From positions 233,973-297,972 of the forward strand of contig NZ_JACHJH010000001.1 of the NCBI RefSeq assembly GCF_014203555.1: a stretch of 64,000 nucleotides of DNA, read 5' to 3'. This document shows, one piece after another, positions 52,325 to 61,877 of the stretch. The number at the start of each line of letters is the position of its first letter. Positions within the stretch are counted from its first letter, which is position 1. The notes under the pieces were generated by a model. That model was not told the origin of the DNA, made no database searches, and saw only the letters and a list, made by a program, of their open reading frames with translations. Source of the stretch: Streptomyces olivoverticillatus (GTDB lineage: Bacteria; Actinomycetota; Actinomycetes; Streptomycetales; Streptomycetaceae). The position numbers were made by a program, and so were the translations under genes.

Positions 52325-52765
52325 ATGCTGACGCGAATCGACCACATCGGGATCGCCTGCTTCGACCTCGACAAGACCGTCGAGTTCTACCGTGCCACGT
52401 ACGGCTTCGAGGTGTTCCACAGCGAGGTCAACGAGGAGCAGGGCGTGCGCGAGGCCATGCTCAAAATCAACGGGACGTCCGACGGCGGCGCCTCCTATCT
52501 GCAGCTGCTGGAGCCCACCCGCGAGGACTCCGCCGTCGGCAAGTGGCTTGCCAAGAACGGCGAAGGGGTGCACCACATCGCCTTCGGCACGGCCGATGTG
52601 GACGGCGATGCGGAGGCGATCCGGGGCAAGGGCGTGCGCGTCCTCTACGACGAACCGCGTACGGGTTCCATGGGCTCCCGGATCACCTTCCTGCACCCGA
52701 AGGACTGCCACGGAGTGCTGACGGAACTCGTCACCTCCGCGCCTGATGCACAGGCGGAGCACTGA
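52325..52765 (+). CDS. mce: Methylmalonyl-CoA epimerase
   Basis: Racemises methylmalonyl-CoA at C2, about 146 residues of the VOC fold. The metal ligands fit: His7 (RIDHIGIA), Gln60 (SYLQLLEP), His84 in GVHHIAFG and Glu134 (VLTELV). The ATG at 52325 matches the family start. It is divergent from the thiolase gene and lies upstream of scy. Confidence 0.95.
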   Translation: MLTRIDHIGIACFDLDKTVEFYRATYGFEVFHSEVNEEQGVREAMLKINGTSDGGASYLQLLEPTREDSAVGKWLAKNGEGVHHIAFGTADVDGDAEAIRGKGVRVLYDEPRTGSMGSRITFLHPKDCHGVLTELVTSAPDAQAEH

Positions 52766-52791
52766 CCCTCCCCTTCCCCGGCCGGTAGAGT
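52762..52791 (+). promoter_or_regulatory. Candidate scy promoter
   Basis: CTGACC (52762-52767), overlapping the mce stop, 18-base spacer and TAGAGT (52786-52791), about 135 bases before the scy start. Confidence 0.35.
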
Positions 52792-52926
52792 GCAGGTTCG
52801 GCCGGGTACGGGTGGGCCCCGGACCGGGCTGTACCGATGATCTGACACCATTTCTTCGGAAGGGCGGGCTCCGGGTTCCACCACCGACGCAGTACGGGGC
52901 CGGCCGCCGACGCGACCAGGGGACGG

Positions 52927-55900
52927 ATGGACCGCGCTGTGCGGGGCTACGAGCGCCAGGAGAGTCAACGGGCGGAAGTCGACCACCTCTCGAAGTTCGA
53001 GGCCGAGATGGAGCGGCTGAAGACCGAGCGGGAGAAGGCGGTCCAGCACGCCGACGACCTCGGCTACCAGGTCGAGGTGTTGCGCGCCAAGCTCCACGAG
53101 GCGCGGCGCAATCTCGCCCACCGTCCCGCCTATGACTCGGCGGACATCGGCTACCAAGCCGAGCAATTGCTGCGCAATGCGCAGATCCAGGCCGAACAGC
53201 TGCGCACGGATGCCGAGCGCGAGCTGCGCGAGGCCCGTGCCCAGACGCAGCGGCTGCTGCAGGAGCACGCCGAGCGGCAGGCCCGGATGGAGTCGGAGCT
53301 GCATGCCGAGGCGGTCGCGCGCCGCCAGCGGCTGGACGAGGAGCTCAACGAGCGCCGCCGCACCGTCGAGTCGCACGTCAACGAGAACGTCGCCTGGGCG
53401 GAGCAGCTGCGCGCCCGTACCGAGGCACAGGCCCGGCGGCTGCTGGAGGAGTCCCGGGCCGAGGCCGAGGCGGCGCTGGCCGGTGCCCGCACCGAGGCGC
53501 AGCGGCTGACCGAGCAGGCCAGCGGCCGGCTCGGGGCCGCCGCCGAGGAGGCGCGTGCCGAAGCCGAAGCGATCCTGCGCCGGGCGCGCACGGACGCCGA
53601 GCGGCTGCTGACGGCCGCCTCCGCGCAGGCGCAGGAGGCCACCGACCACGCCGAGCAGCTGCGGTCGGCCACGAGCGCGGAGTCGGACCAGGCGCGTACG
53701 GCCGCGACCGAGATGACGCGGACCGCCGAGGCGCGCATCCAGGAGGCCGATGCGGCGCTGCGCGAGGCGCGGGCCGAGGCGGAGAAGCTGGTCGCCGAGG
53801 CGAAGGACGCCGCCTCGCGGCGGCTGTCGAGCGCCGAGTCGGACAACGAGCAGCGCACCCGTACGGCCAGGGCCGAGATCGCCCGGCTGGTCAGTGAGGC
53901 CACCAAGGAGTCCGAGGCGCTGCGCGCCGAGGCCGAGCAGCTGCGGGCCGATGCGACCGCGGATGCCGAGCGGATGCTGGCCGAGGCCGCGGAGAAGGCG
54001 CGCAGCGCCGTCGCCGAGGACTCCGCCGCGGCGCTCGCCAAGGCGGCGCGCACGGCCGAGGAGGTGCTGGCCAAGGCGACCGAGGACGCCCAGGCCGCCA
54101 CCAAGGCGGCCGCGGCCGAGGCCGAGCGGATCCGCAAGGAGGCCGAGTCCGAGGCCGAGCGGCTGCGGGAGCAGGCCGCGGACACCGCCGAGCAGCTCAA
54201 GGGCGCGGCGAAGGACGACACCAAGGAGTACCGCGCCAAGACCGTCGAGCTCCAGGAGGAGGCGCGGCGGCTGCGCGGGGAGGCCGAGCAGCTGCGGGCC
54301 GATGCGGTCGCCGAGGGCGAGCGGATCCGGGGCGAGGCGCGGCGCGAGGCGCTGCAGCAGATCGAGGAGGCGGCCAAGACCGCCGAGGAGCTGCTGGTCA
54401 AGGCCAAGGCGGACGCGGAGGAGACGCGCACCGGGGCGAGCACGGAGAGCGAGCGGCTGCGCACCGAGGCCGCCGAGCGCGCCGCGAGCCTGCGCAAGCA
54501 GGCCGAGGAGCTGCTGGAGCGGGCGCGCACCGAGGCCGAGGAGATGGCCGAGGAGGCCGAGGACCACGCCGGGCGCACCCGCGAGGAGGCGTCCGAGGCG
54601 GCTCGGCGTACGCGTGAGGAGGCCGAGCGGGCCGCGCAGGCGCGGGCCGAGGAGGCCGCGGCGGAGCTGGCCCGGCTGCACGGCGAGGCCGATCAGCGGG
54701 TCGAGGCGGCCGAGACGGCGCTGCGCGAGGCGCGGGCCGAGGCCGAGCGGCTGCGCCGGGAGGCCGCCGAGGAGACGGAGAAGCTGCGCACGGAGTCGGC
54801 GGAGCGGGTCCGTACGCTCCAGGCGCAGGCCGAGACGGAGGCGGAGCAGCTGCGCTCCGAGGCCGCGGCGGAGGCCACGGCGGCGCGTTCCGAGGCGGAG
54901 GCCACGGCGGCGCGGCTGCTGGGCGAGGCCGAGGAGGAGGCCGAGCGGCTGCGCTCGGAGGCGCAGGAGACCGCCGACCGGATGCGGGCGGAGGCGAATG
55001 CGGCCGCCGAGCGGACGGCGACGGAGGCCGCCGAGGCGCTGGCCGCCGCGCAGGAGGAGGCCGCGCGGCGCCGCCGTGAGGCCGAGGAGCTGCTCGGTGA
55101 CGCCCGGAGTGAGGCGCAGGCGGAGCGCGAGGCGGCGCGCGAGCAGAGCGAGGAGCTGCTGGCTTCGGCGCGGACGCGGGTCGAGCAGGCGCAGGAGGAG
55201 GCCCGGCGCCTGGTCGAGGAGGCCGAGCAGCGCGCGAGCGAGCTCGTGGCCGCGGCCGAGCAGACCGCGCAGCAGGTGCGCGATGCGGTGGCGGGTCTGC
55301 ACGAGCAGGCCGAGGAGGAGATCGCCGGGCTGCGTTCGGCCGCCGAGCACAATGCGGAGCGCACCGTCACCGACGCCCAGATCGAGGCGGACCGGGTGCG
55401 TGCGGAGGCGTACGCGGAGCGGGAGCGTGCCGGGGAGGACGCGGCGCGTACGCGTGCCGAGGCCCAGTCGCAGGCGGAGGCCGCGAAGGAGCTGGCGGAG
55501 CGGACGGTCGCCGAGGCGACCGAGGAGGCCGAGCGGCTTCGTACGGACGCGAGCCGTGTGCTGGACGAGGCGCGGGAGGCCGCGGGCGCCCGGCGCACGG
55601 AGGCTGCCGCGCAGGCGGACGAGCTGATCGCCGAGGCCGGCGTGGAGGCGGAGCGGCTCCGTACGGAGGCGGCCCGCCTGGTCGACGAGGCGCGCGAGGC
55701 GGCCGAGGCGCACCGGGCCGAGGCCGGCGCGGACGCCGAGCGGCTGCGTGCCGAGGCCGAGCAGCTGGTGGACGAGGCGCGGGAGGCCGCGGGCGTCCAC
55801 CGCACCGAGGCGGCTGCGCAGGCGGACGAGCTCATCGCGGAGGCCACGTCGGAGGCCGAGCGGCTCGTCGCGGAGGCGGCGGAGCTGGTCGAGTCGGCAA

Positions 55901-57912
55901 GTCAGGACGCGGCGCGCTTCGAGGAGCAGGCGCGCGAGGCGGCCGAGGCACACCGCGCCGAGGCCGAGGCCGACGCCGAGCGAGTGCGCACCGAGGCGGC
56001 CCGCACCCTCGACGAGGCGCGCGAGGCGGCCGAGGGCCACCGGGCGGAGGCGGCCGCGGATGCGGACCGGCTGATCGCCGACGCGGCCGAGATGGTCGAG
56101 GCCGCCAGGAAGGACGCGGCGCGCTTCGAGGAGCAGGCGCGCGAGGCGGCCGAAGCCCACCGGGCCGAGGCCGAGGCCGACGCCGAGCGAGTGCGCACGG
56201 ACGCGGCCCGCACCCTCGACGAGGCCCGCGAGGCTGCGGGCGTGCACCGCACGGAGGCGGCGGCGCAGGCCGACGAGCTGATCGCCGAGGCCGGTGCGGA
56301 GGCGGAGCGGCTGCGCTCGGCCGCGGCCGAGTACAAGGCGCAGGCCACGCAGAAGGCGGATGCCGTCGTCGACAAGGCGACGACCGAGTCCGAGCGGCTG
56401 GTGGCGGATGCCTCCGCCAGGGCGCAGCAGATGCGTACGGACGCCTCCGACGCGCTGGCGTCGGCCGAGCAGGACGCGGCGCGTACGCGCGCCGAGGCCC
56501 GCGAGGACGCGAACAAGATCCGTTCGGAGGGGCGTGCCGAGGCCGAGCGGATCATCAACGAGGCGGAGGAGCTGACCTCTTCGGCGCAGGACGATGCGAA
56601 CCGCATCGTCGACGAGGCCCGTGAGGCCGCGGGCGCGCGGCGTACGGAGGCGGCCGAGCAGGCCGACCAGCTGATCGCCGAGGCCACTGCCGAGGCGGAG
56701 AAGCTGCGCGCGGAGGCCGCGGAGGCAGCCGAGGCGGCGCTGCGCGAGGCCACCCGTATGGAGGAGGAGGCCCGCGAGGCCGCCGAGGCGCTCCGGGCGG
56801 AGGCCGTGGAGCGGGCCGAGCGGACGGTCGCCGAGGCCAACGCGGAGGCCGAGCGGCTGCACGAGGACGCAAGCCGCGTGCTGGACGAGGCGCGGGAGGC
56901 CGCGGGCGCCCGGCGCACCGAGGCTGCCGAGCAGGCCGATCAGCTCATCGCCGAGGCCACGGCCGAGGCGGAGCGGATGTCCCTGGAGGCCGCCGAGGCG
57001 CTGTCGGCCGCGCAGGAGAACGCCAACAGCACGCGTGCGGACTCCGCGAAGCTCAAGGCCGACGCCGTCATGGAGGCGGAGCGGCTGCGCGCCGAGGCGC
57101 GTGCCGAGGGCGAGCGGACGGTCGACGAGGCGCGCGACGCGGGTGCCAGGAAGCTGGCCGACGCCGCCGAGCAGGCGGACGCGCTGATCGCCAAGGCGCA
57201 GGAGGAGGCGGTGCGGGCGGCCGCGGCCGCCGAGGAGCAGGCCGATGCCATGGTGGGCGCGGCCCGCCGGGAGGCCGATCGGATCGTCGCGGAGGCGACC
57301 GGCGAGGGCAACGCCCTGGTCGAGCAGGCCCGTACGGACGCCAACACCCTGCTGGCGGAGGCCCGTGGGGACGCGACCGGCATAAGGGACCGTGCCGAGG
57401 AGCTGCGCAGCCGGATCGAGGGCGAGGTCGAGGAGCTGCACGAGCGGGCCCGCCGGGAGGCGTCCGAGGCGATGCAGTCCGCGGGCGAGCGCTGCGACAA
57501 GCTGGTGGCCGCGGCCACCGAGCAGCTGGCGAACGCCGAGGAGAAGGCGGAGAAGCTGCTGTCGGACGCCAGCAGCGAGGCGAGCAAGGTGCGCATCACC
57601 GCCGTGAAGAAGGCGGATGGCCTGATCAAGGAGGCCGAGCAGAAGAAGGCGGGCGCCGTAAGGGACGCCGAGCGCCTGCGCACCGAGGCTCGGGAGGAGG
57701 CTGCGCGCCTTATCGACGAAGGAAAGCGGGAGTTGGAGGTGCTGGTCCGCCGTCGTGAGGACATTCAGGCCGAGATTTCCCGTGTCCAGGACGTGTTGGA
57801 AGCGTTGGAATCATTTGAGTCCCCCGGGGCAGGCGGATCCAAGGAGGGCGGGGTGAAGGCGGCGGCCGGTGTCGGCGCAACTCGATCGGGTGGCAAGCAG
57901 GACCGGAAGTAG
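52927..57912 (+). CDS. scy: Scy, coiled-coil polarisome scaffold
   Basis: Cytoskeletal-like scaffold of hyphal tips that recruits DivIVA, FilP and ParA. The N-terminus (about 1-70, SKFEAEMERLKTEREKAVQH, ADDLGYQVEVLRAKLHEARR) is the conserved Scy head, and nearly all the rest is Ala/Glu/Arg-rich coiled coil with repeats close to 51 residues. At 1,661 residues it is much longer than the roughly 1,330 of S. coelicolor Scy. DNA-level duplications are visible inside (55501-55620 repeats at 56821-56940; 55906-56020 repeats at 56113-56227). The ATG at 52927 has AGGGGA upstream. filP follows. Confidence 0.95.
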   Translation: MDRAVRGYERQESQRAEVDHLSKFEAEMERLKTEREKAVQHADDLGYQVEVLRAKLHEARRNLAHRPAYDSADIGYQAEQLLRNAQIQAEQLRTDAERELREARAQTQRLLQEHAERQARMESELHAEAVARRQRLDEELNERRRTVESHVNENVAWAEQLRARTEAQARRLLEESRAEAEAALAGARTEAQRLTEQASGRLGAAAEEARAEAEAILRRARTDAERLLTAASAQAQEATDHAEQLRSATSAESDQARTAATEMTRTAEARIQEADAALREARAEAEKLVAEAKDAASRRLSSAESDNEQRTRTARAEIARLVSEATKESEALRAEAEQLRADATADAERMLAEAAEKARSAVAEDSAAALAKAARTAEEVLAKATEDAQAATKAAAAEAERIRKEAESEAERLREQAADTAEQLKGAAKDDTKEYRAKTVELQEEARRLRGEAEQLRADAVAEGERIRGEARREALQQIEEAAKTAEELLVKAKADAEETRTGASTESERLRTEAAERAASLRKQAEELLERARTEAEEMAEEAEDHAGRTREEASEAARRTREEAERAAQARAEEAAAELARLHGEADQRVEAAETALREARAEAERLRREAAEETEKLRTESAERVRTLQAQAETEAEQLRSEAAAEATAARSEAEATAARLLGEAEEEAERLRSEAQETADRMRAEANAAAERTATEAAEALAAAQEEAARRRREAEELLGDARSEAQAEREAAREQSEELLASARTRVEQAQEEARRLVEEAEQRASELVAAAEQTAQQVRDAVAGLHEQAEEEIAGLRSAAEHNAERTVTDAQIEADRVRAEAYAERERAGEDAARTRAEAQSQAEAAKELAERTVAEATEEAERLRTDASRVLDEAREAAGARRTEAAAQADELIAEAGVEAERLRTEAARLVDEAREAAEAHRAEAGADAERLRAEAEQLVDEAREAAGVHRTEAAAQADELIAEATSEAERLVAEAAELVESASQDAARFEEQAREAAEAHRAEAEADAERVRTEAARTLDEAREAAEGHRAEAAADADRLIADAAEMVEAARKDAARFEEQAREAAEAHRAEAEADAERVRTDAARTLDEAREAAGVHRTEAAAQADELIAEAGAEAERLRSAAAEYKAQATQKADAVVDKATTESERLVADASARAQQMRTDASDALASAEQDAARTRAEAREDANKIRSEGRAEAERIINEAEELTSSAQDDANRIVDEAREAAGARRTEAAEQADQLIAEATAEAEKLRAEAAEAAEAALREATRMEEEAREAAEALRAEAVERAERTVAEANAEAERLHEDASRVLDEAREAAGARRTEAAEQADQLIAEATAEAERMSLEAAEALSAAQENANSTRADSAKLKADAVMEAERLRAEARAEGERTVDEARDAGARKLADAAEQADALIAKAQEEAVRAAAAAEEQADAMVGAARREADRIVAEATGEGNALVEQARTDANTLLAEARGDATGIRDRAEELRSRIEGEVEELHERARREASEAMQSAGERCDKLVAAATEQLANAEEKAEKLLSDASSEASKVRITAVKKADGLIKEAEQKKAGAVRDAERLRTEAREEAARLIDEGKRELEVLVRRREDIQAEISRVQDVLEALESFESPGAGGSKEGGVKAAAGVGATRSGGKQDRK
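55501..56940 (+). repeat. Internal near-identical repeats within scy
   Basis: 55501-55620 and 56821-56940 are nearly identical, 1,320 bases apart. 55906-56020 and 56113-56227 are nearly identical, 207 bases (69 codons) apart. All offsets are multiples of three, so the frame is kept. These are marks of recent expansion by unequal recombination. Confidence 0.85.
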
Positions 57913-57991
57913 CCACTCAATCGAGGGGTCGGTTTCCGGATTCCCCAACTATCTATAACCATCTGCTCGATGACACGCCGCTCACGCCCCT

Positions 57992-57997
57992 AGGATT
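57992..57997 (+). promoter_or_regulatory. Possible -10 box of filP
   Basis: TAGGAT in the 124-base scy-filP gap, 40 bases before the filP start, with TCGATG or GATGAC upstream as a weak -35. It suggests filP has its own promoter. Confidence 0.35.
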
Positions 57998-58036
57998 CCT
58001 CCATCACCTCACCGGTTCTCCAATGACAGGAACCCC

Positions 58037-58975
58037 ATGAGCGACACTTCCTCCCCCTTCGGCTTCGAGTTGGTGCGGCGTGGATACGACCGCGGCCAGG
58101 TGGACGACCGCATTACGAAGCTCGTAGCGGACCGTGACAGCGCACTGGCACGGATCACCTCGCTGGAAAAGCGCATCGAGGAGCTGCACCTCGAGACGCA
58201 GAACGCTCAGGCACAGATCAATGACGCCGAGCCCTCCTACGCGGGGCTCGGCGCGCGGGTCGAGAAGATCCTCCGGCTGGCCGAGGAGGAGGCCAAGGAC
58301 CTGCGTGAGGAGGCCCGGCGCGCGGCCGAGCAGCACCGCGAGCTGGCCGAGTCGGCCGCCCAGCAGGTGCGCAACGACGCGGAGTCCTTCGCCTCGGACC
58401 GCAAGGCCAAGGCGGAGGACGAGGGCGCCCGGATCGTCGAGAAGGCGAAGGGCGACGCCGCCACGCTGCGTGCCGAGGCGCAGAAGGACGCGCAGTCCAA
58501 GCGCGAGGAGGCGGATGCCCTCTTCGAGGAGACGCGCGCCAAGGCCGCGCAGGCGGCCGCCGACTTCGAGACGAATCTGGCCAAGCGCCGCGAGCAGTCC
58601 GAGCGCGACCTGGCCTCCCGTCAGGCCAAGGCGGAGAAGCGGCTGGCGGAGATCGAGCACCGGGCCGAGCAGCTGCGCCTGGAGGCCGAGAAGCTGCGGA
58701 CGGACGCGGAGCGCCGGGCCCGGCAGACGGTGGAGACCGCGCAGCGCCAGGCCGAGGACATCGTGGCGGACGCCAACGCCAAGGCGGACCGCATCCGCAG
58801 CGAGTCCGAGCGGGAGCTGGCGGCGCTCACCAACCGCCGCGACAGCATCAACGCGCAGCTGACGAACGTCCGCGAGATGCTGGCGACGCTGACCGGCGCG
58901 GCCGTGGCCGCGGCCGGCGTGCCCGGGGACGACGAGCCGATCTCGCGCGGCGTCCCGGCCCAGCAGAGCCGCTGA
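58037..58975 (+). CDS. filP: FilP, intermediate-filament-like coiled-coil protein
   Basis: Cytoplasmic filament former giving stiffness to hyphae and interacting with DivIVA and Scy, about 312 residues, the same as known FilP. The N-terminus FELVRRGYDRGQVDDRI resembles the DivIVA-type membrane/polar targeting motif. Continuous coiled coil runs from about residue 20 to 280, rich in Ala, Glu and Arg, followed by a short non-helical tail. AGGAA precedes the ATG. Confidence 0.96.
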   Translation: MSDTSSPFGFELVRRGYDRGQVDDRITKLVADRDSALARITSLEKRIEELHLETQNAQAQINDAEPSYAGLGARVEKILRLAEEEAKDLREEARRAAEQHRELAESAAQQVRNDAESFASDRKAKAEDEGARIVEKAKGDAATLRAEAQKDAQSKREEADALFEETRAKAAQAAADFETNLAKRREQSERDLASRQAKAEKRLAEIEHRAEQLRLEAEKLRTDAERRARQTVETAQRQAEDIVADANAKADRIRSESERELAALTNRRDSINAQLTNVREMLATLTGAAVAAAGVPGDDEPISRGVPAQQSR

Positions 58976-59123
58976 GGCGCGGGGTCGCGCGGGGTCGGTC
59001 GTCAACGGGGAGCGTGTGCTCAGCGCGTCGTGTGCCGCTTGGGGTGGCGCACGGCGCGCTGGGGTTGTCCCGGAGGGCCTCGTACCGGTGGCGGGGGGCC
59101 ACGGGCGCCCTTACCGTGGCTGA

Positions 59124-60101
59124 ATGATCGAGCTTGCGGGGCTGACCAAGCGCTACGGCGACAAGCTCGCCGTGGATCACCTCACCTTCACCGTGCGCCC
59201 CGGCCTCGTCACGGGCTTCCTGGGCCCCAATGGCGCGGGCAAGTCGACGACCATGCGGATGGTGCTCGACCTGGACAATCCGACCGACGGCACGGTCCTC
59301 ATCGACGGCAAGCACTACCGGCAGCTGCACGACCCCTTGAAGATGGTGGGCGCCCTGCTCGACGCCAAGGCCGCGCACGGCGGCCGCAGCGCCTTCAACC
59401 ACCTGCTGTGCCTGGCGCAGAGCAACGGCATCCCGCGCGCGCGGGTGCGGGAGGTGCTGGACACGGTCGGCCTCACCTCGGTGGCCAAAAAGCGCTTCAA
59501 GGGCTTCTCGCTCGGCATGGGCCAGCGCCTGGGCATCGCGGCGGCGCTGCTGGGCGACCCGCAGATCCTGATGTTCGACGAGCCGGTCAACGGCCTCGAC
59601 CCCGAGGGCATCCACTGGATCCGCAATCTGATGAAGAACCTCGCCGCCCAGGGGCGCACGGTCTTCGTCTCCTCGCACCTGATGAGCGAGATGGCGCTGA
59701 CCGCCGACCACTTGGTGGTCATCGGGCAGGGGCGGCTGCTGGCGGACACCTCGATGGCCGCCTTCATCGCGGAGAACTCCCGGTCGTACGTGCGGATGCG
59801 CTCGCCGCAGCAGGAGCGCCTCAGGGACATGCTGTCGGGGGCGGGCATCACGGCCGTGCCGGGTGAGGAGGGCTCGCTGCACGTGAACGGCGAGGACGCG
59901 GCGCACCTGGGCGAGCTGGCCGCGCGGCACCAGCTCGTGCTGCACGAGCTGAGCCCGCAGCGGGCCTCCCTGGAGGAGGCCTTCATGCAGCTGACCGCCG
60001 AGTCGGTGGAGTACCACGCGCACGACGGCCGCCCGGCGGGCTCGGGGGCGCCGCCGCCGGGCGCGGGCTGGGGGGACGACTGGCGGAAGAAGGGATCGTG
60101 A
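59124..60101 (+). CDS. ABC-2 type transporter ATPase, copy 1
   Basis: About 325 residues of the bacitracin/DrrA-type ATPase group. Walker A is GPNGAGKST (34-42), the signature is the variant FSLGMGQRLG, Walker B is ILMFDEPVNGLDPEG and the H-loop VSSHLMSE. A Gly/Pro-rich tail ends the protein. TACCGT lies six bases before the ATG, which suits a leaderless start. It overlaps the permease gene by four bases. The whole pair is paralogous to 61878-63937. Confidence 0.95.
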   Translation: MIELAGLTKRYGDKLAVDHLTFTVRPGLVTGFLGPNGAGKSTTMRMVLDLDNPTDGTVLIDGKHYRQLHDPLKMVGALLDAKAAHGGRSAFNHLLCLAQSNGIPRARVREVLDTVGLTSVAKKRFKGFSLGMGQRLGIAAALLGDPQILMFDEPVNGLDPEGIHWIRNLMKNLAAQGRTVFVSSHLMSEMALTADHLVVIGQGRLLADTSMAAFIAENSRSYVRMRSPQQERLRDMLSGAGITAVPGEEGSLHVNGEDAAHLGELAARHQLVLHELSPQRASLEEAFMQLTAESVEYHAHDGRPAGSGAPPPGAGWGDDWRKKGS

Positions 60102-60886
60102 CGATGGCGGTGCCCGTGACCGCGGTGCAGCAGGTCCTGCAGTCGGAATGGACAAAGATCAAATCGGTGCGTTCCACGGTGTGGACGCTGGGCATCGCCT
60201 TCGTGGTGACGGTCGCCCTCGGCGCTCTGATCAGCGCTTTGACGAAGAAGAACTTCGAGAATCTGCCACCGAAAGACAAGATCACATTCGATCCGACGTT
60301 CACGAGTTTCGCGGGGATGGGTCTCGGCCAGCTCGCATTGATCGTTTTCGGGGTGCTGGTGGTCTCCAATGAATACAGCACCGGAATGATCCGCACTTCG
60401 CTCGCCGCCGTTCCGCAGCGCGGCATCTTTCTCTTCAGCAAGATCGTCATGGCGACGCTGTTCGCATTCGCCGTCGCCATGCTGACCGGCTTTGTCTCCT
60501 TCTTCCTCGGCCAGGCGATGCTCGGCAGCCTCAAGGCATCGCTCGGCGATCCCGGAGTGCTGCGCGCCGTCATCGGCGGCGGCCTCTACATGACGCTGAT
60601 CACCGTCTTCTCCATGGGCGTCGCCACCATGCTGCGCAGCCCCATGCTGGCGCTCGGCATTCTGATGCCGTTCTTCTTCCTGATCTCCAACATCCTCGGC
60701 CACGTCCCCGCCACCCAGAAGGTCGGCCGCTACCTGCCGGACCAGGCCGGGCAGAAGATCATGCAGGTGGTCACCTACGACAGCGAGGCCCCCTACGGGC
60801 CCTGGGGCGGCTTCACGATCATGGTGCTGTGGGTGGTGGCCGCGCTCGTAGGGGCGTACGTCCTGCTCAAGAAGCGCGACGCCTAG
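60098..60886 (+). CDS. ABC-2 type transporter permease, copy 1
   Basis: About 262 residues with six predicted membrane segments. It starts with a cytosolic amphipathic stretch QSEWTKIKSVRSTVWTLGI that recurs in the second permease (ASEWTKIRSVRSTMWTLGV), then TM1. VVSNEYSTGMIRTSLAAVPQRG is a shared landmark loop. Start overlaps the ATPase gene (GTGA). Substrate unknown; such pairs export drugs, peptides or lipids. Confidence 0.93.
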   Translation: MTMAVPVTAVQQVLQSEWTKIKSVRSTVWTLGIAFVVTVALGALISALTKKNFENLPPKDKITFDPTFTSFAGMGLGQLALIVFGVLVVSNEYSTGMIRTSLAAVPQRGIFLFSKIVMATLFAFAVAMLTGFVSFFLGQAMLGSLKASLGDPGVLRAVIGGGLYMTLITVFSMGVATMLRSPMLALGILMPFFFLISNILGHVPATQKVGRYLPDQAGQKIMQVVTYDSEAPYGPWGGFTIMVLWVVAALVGAYVLLKKRDA

Positions 60887-60889
60887 CCC

Positions 60890-61774
60890 GTGGCGCCGCC
60901 CCCGGCGAACCCGCGCACGCTGGCCGCGCTGGGGCTGGACGTGGTGCCCGCGCAGCAGCCTCTGGCCTACCCCGGCCGCCCGGCGCCCGAGCCCTCCCTG
61001 CTCACCGGCCCGGAGCTGCTGGCGCTCGCGGTACGGCCGCTGCCGCTGGGCGCCTGGACACTGGACCACGACGGCCGGGTGCGCGAGCTCGACCACGTCC
61101 TCGCCGCCCTCGGCGGGCCCGTGACCGGCCGCCGCCACCCTGTCCTCGCCGTCGGCTCCAATGCCTGCCCCGCCCAGCTCGCCCACAAGTTCGCCGCCTG
61201 CGGCCTGGACGCCACCGTGCCCATGGTCCCGGTGCGGGTGCGCGGCATCGGCGTGGGCTGCTCCGGGCACATCGGCCGCGCCGGGTACGTGGCGGCCGCG
61301 CCCTACGCGGACCCGGACGCCGAACGGCTGCTGGTCGTCAGCTGGCTGGACGCGGCCCAGCTCGCGGCCGTGGACGTCACGGAGGGCTGCTACCGGCGCG
61401 TCCTGCTGCCCGGCGAGCGGTTCGTGATGACCATGCCGTCCGGGGAGCGGCTCGGCGGGGCGTACGTGTACGTCAGCAAGTACGGCGTGCTCACCGACCC
61501 CCGCACCGGGGCGCCCCGCCCCGGCGGCCGGGACCAGAGCGCCCTGCTCGCCGCGCTGCTGGCATCGCCCCGGCTGCACCGGCTGCTCGGCCCCGACCCG
61601 GCTTCCTGGGTGCGGCTGGCGGCCGCCGACCCGGTGGTGCGGGCGGAGGGCACCGGGATCTTCGCGGAGGAGGGCTGGACGCTCGAGGAGTGCGGCCTTC
61701 CCCCGGTGCAGGAGCCCGTGGGCGCGGCGCTGTGCCACGACGAGCTGCCGGGACCTTCGCCCTGGCCGTTGTGA
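60890..61774 (+). CDS. Gamma-glutamylcyclotransferase-like protein of unknown function
   Basis: About 294 residues. A region (VLAVGSNACPAQLAHKF, residues about 85-101) looks like the YGSN/GSN glycine-rich loop of the GGCT/BtrG fold, and SWLDAAQLAAVDVTEGCYRR like its later conserved helix. The first 80 residues are Pro/Ala-rich and look separate. Whether it has cyclotransferase activity is not shown, and I did not identify the catalytic Glu with certainty. The GTG start is four bases after the permease stop, so it is probably part of the operon. Confidence 0.7.
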   Translation: MAPPPANPRTLAALGLDVVPAQQPLAYPGRPAPEPSLLTGPELLALAVRPLPLGAWTLDHDGRVRELDHVLAALGGPVTGRRHPVLAVGSNACPAQLAHKFAACGLDATVPMVPVRVRGIGVGCSGHIGRAGYVAAAPYADPDAERLLVVSWLDAAQLAAVDVTEGCYRRVLLPGERFVMTMPSGERLGGAYVYVSKYGVLTDPRTGAPRPGGRDQSALLAALLASPRLHRLLGPDPASWVRLAAADPVVRAEGTGIFAEEGWTLEECGLPPVQEPVGAALCHDELPGPSPWPL

Positions 61775-61877
61775 CGGCCGGCGCCCGCCTTTCAGCCCGG
61801 ATGGAACCGTCAACCCCTCGACTAAGCTCCTTACCCTTACGGGGGCTTTTGCCCGACGAGCTCGCGAGGGGCGGAGA

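Noticed and set aside
52645..57441. A 1,598-codon open frame on the minus strand opposite scy
   Set aside because: It is the mirror of the repetitive Ala/Glu/Arg coding sequence of scy, Leu/Gly/Arg-rich throughout without domains; it is an artefact of the repeats.
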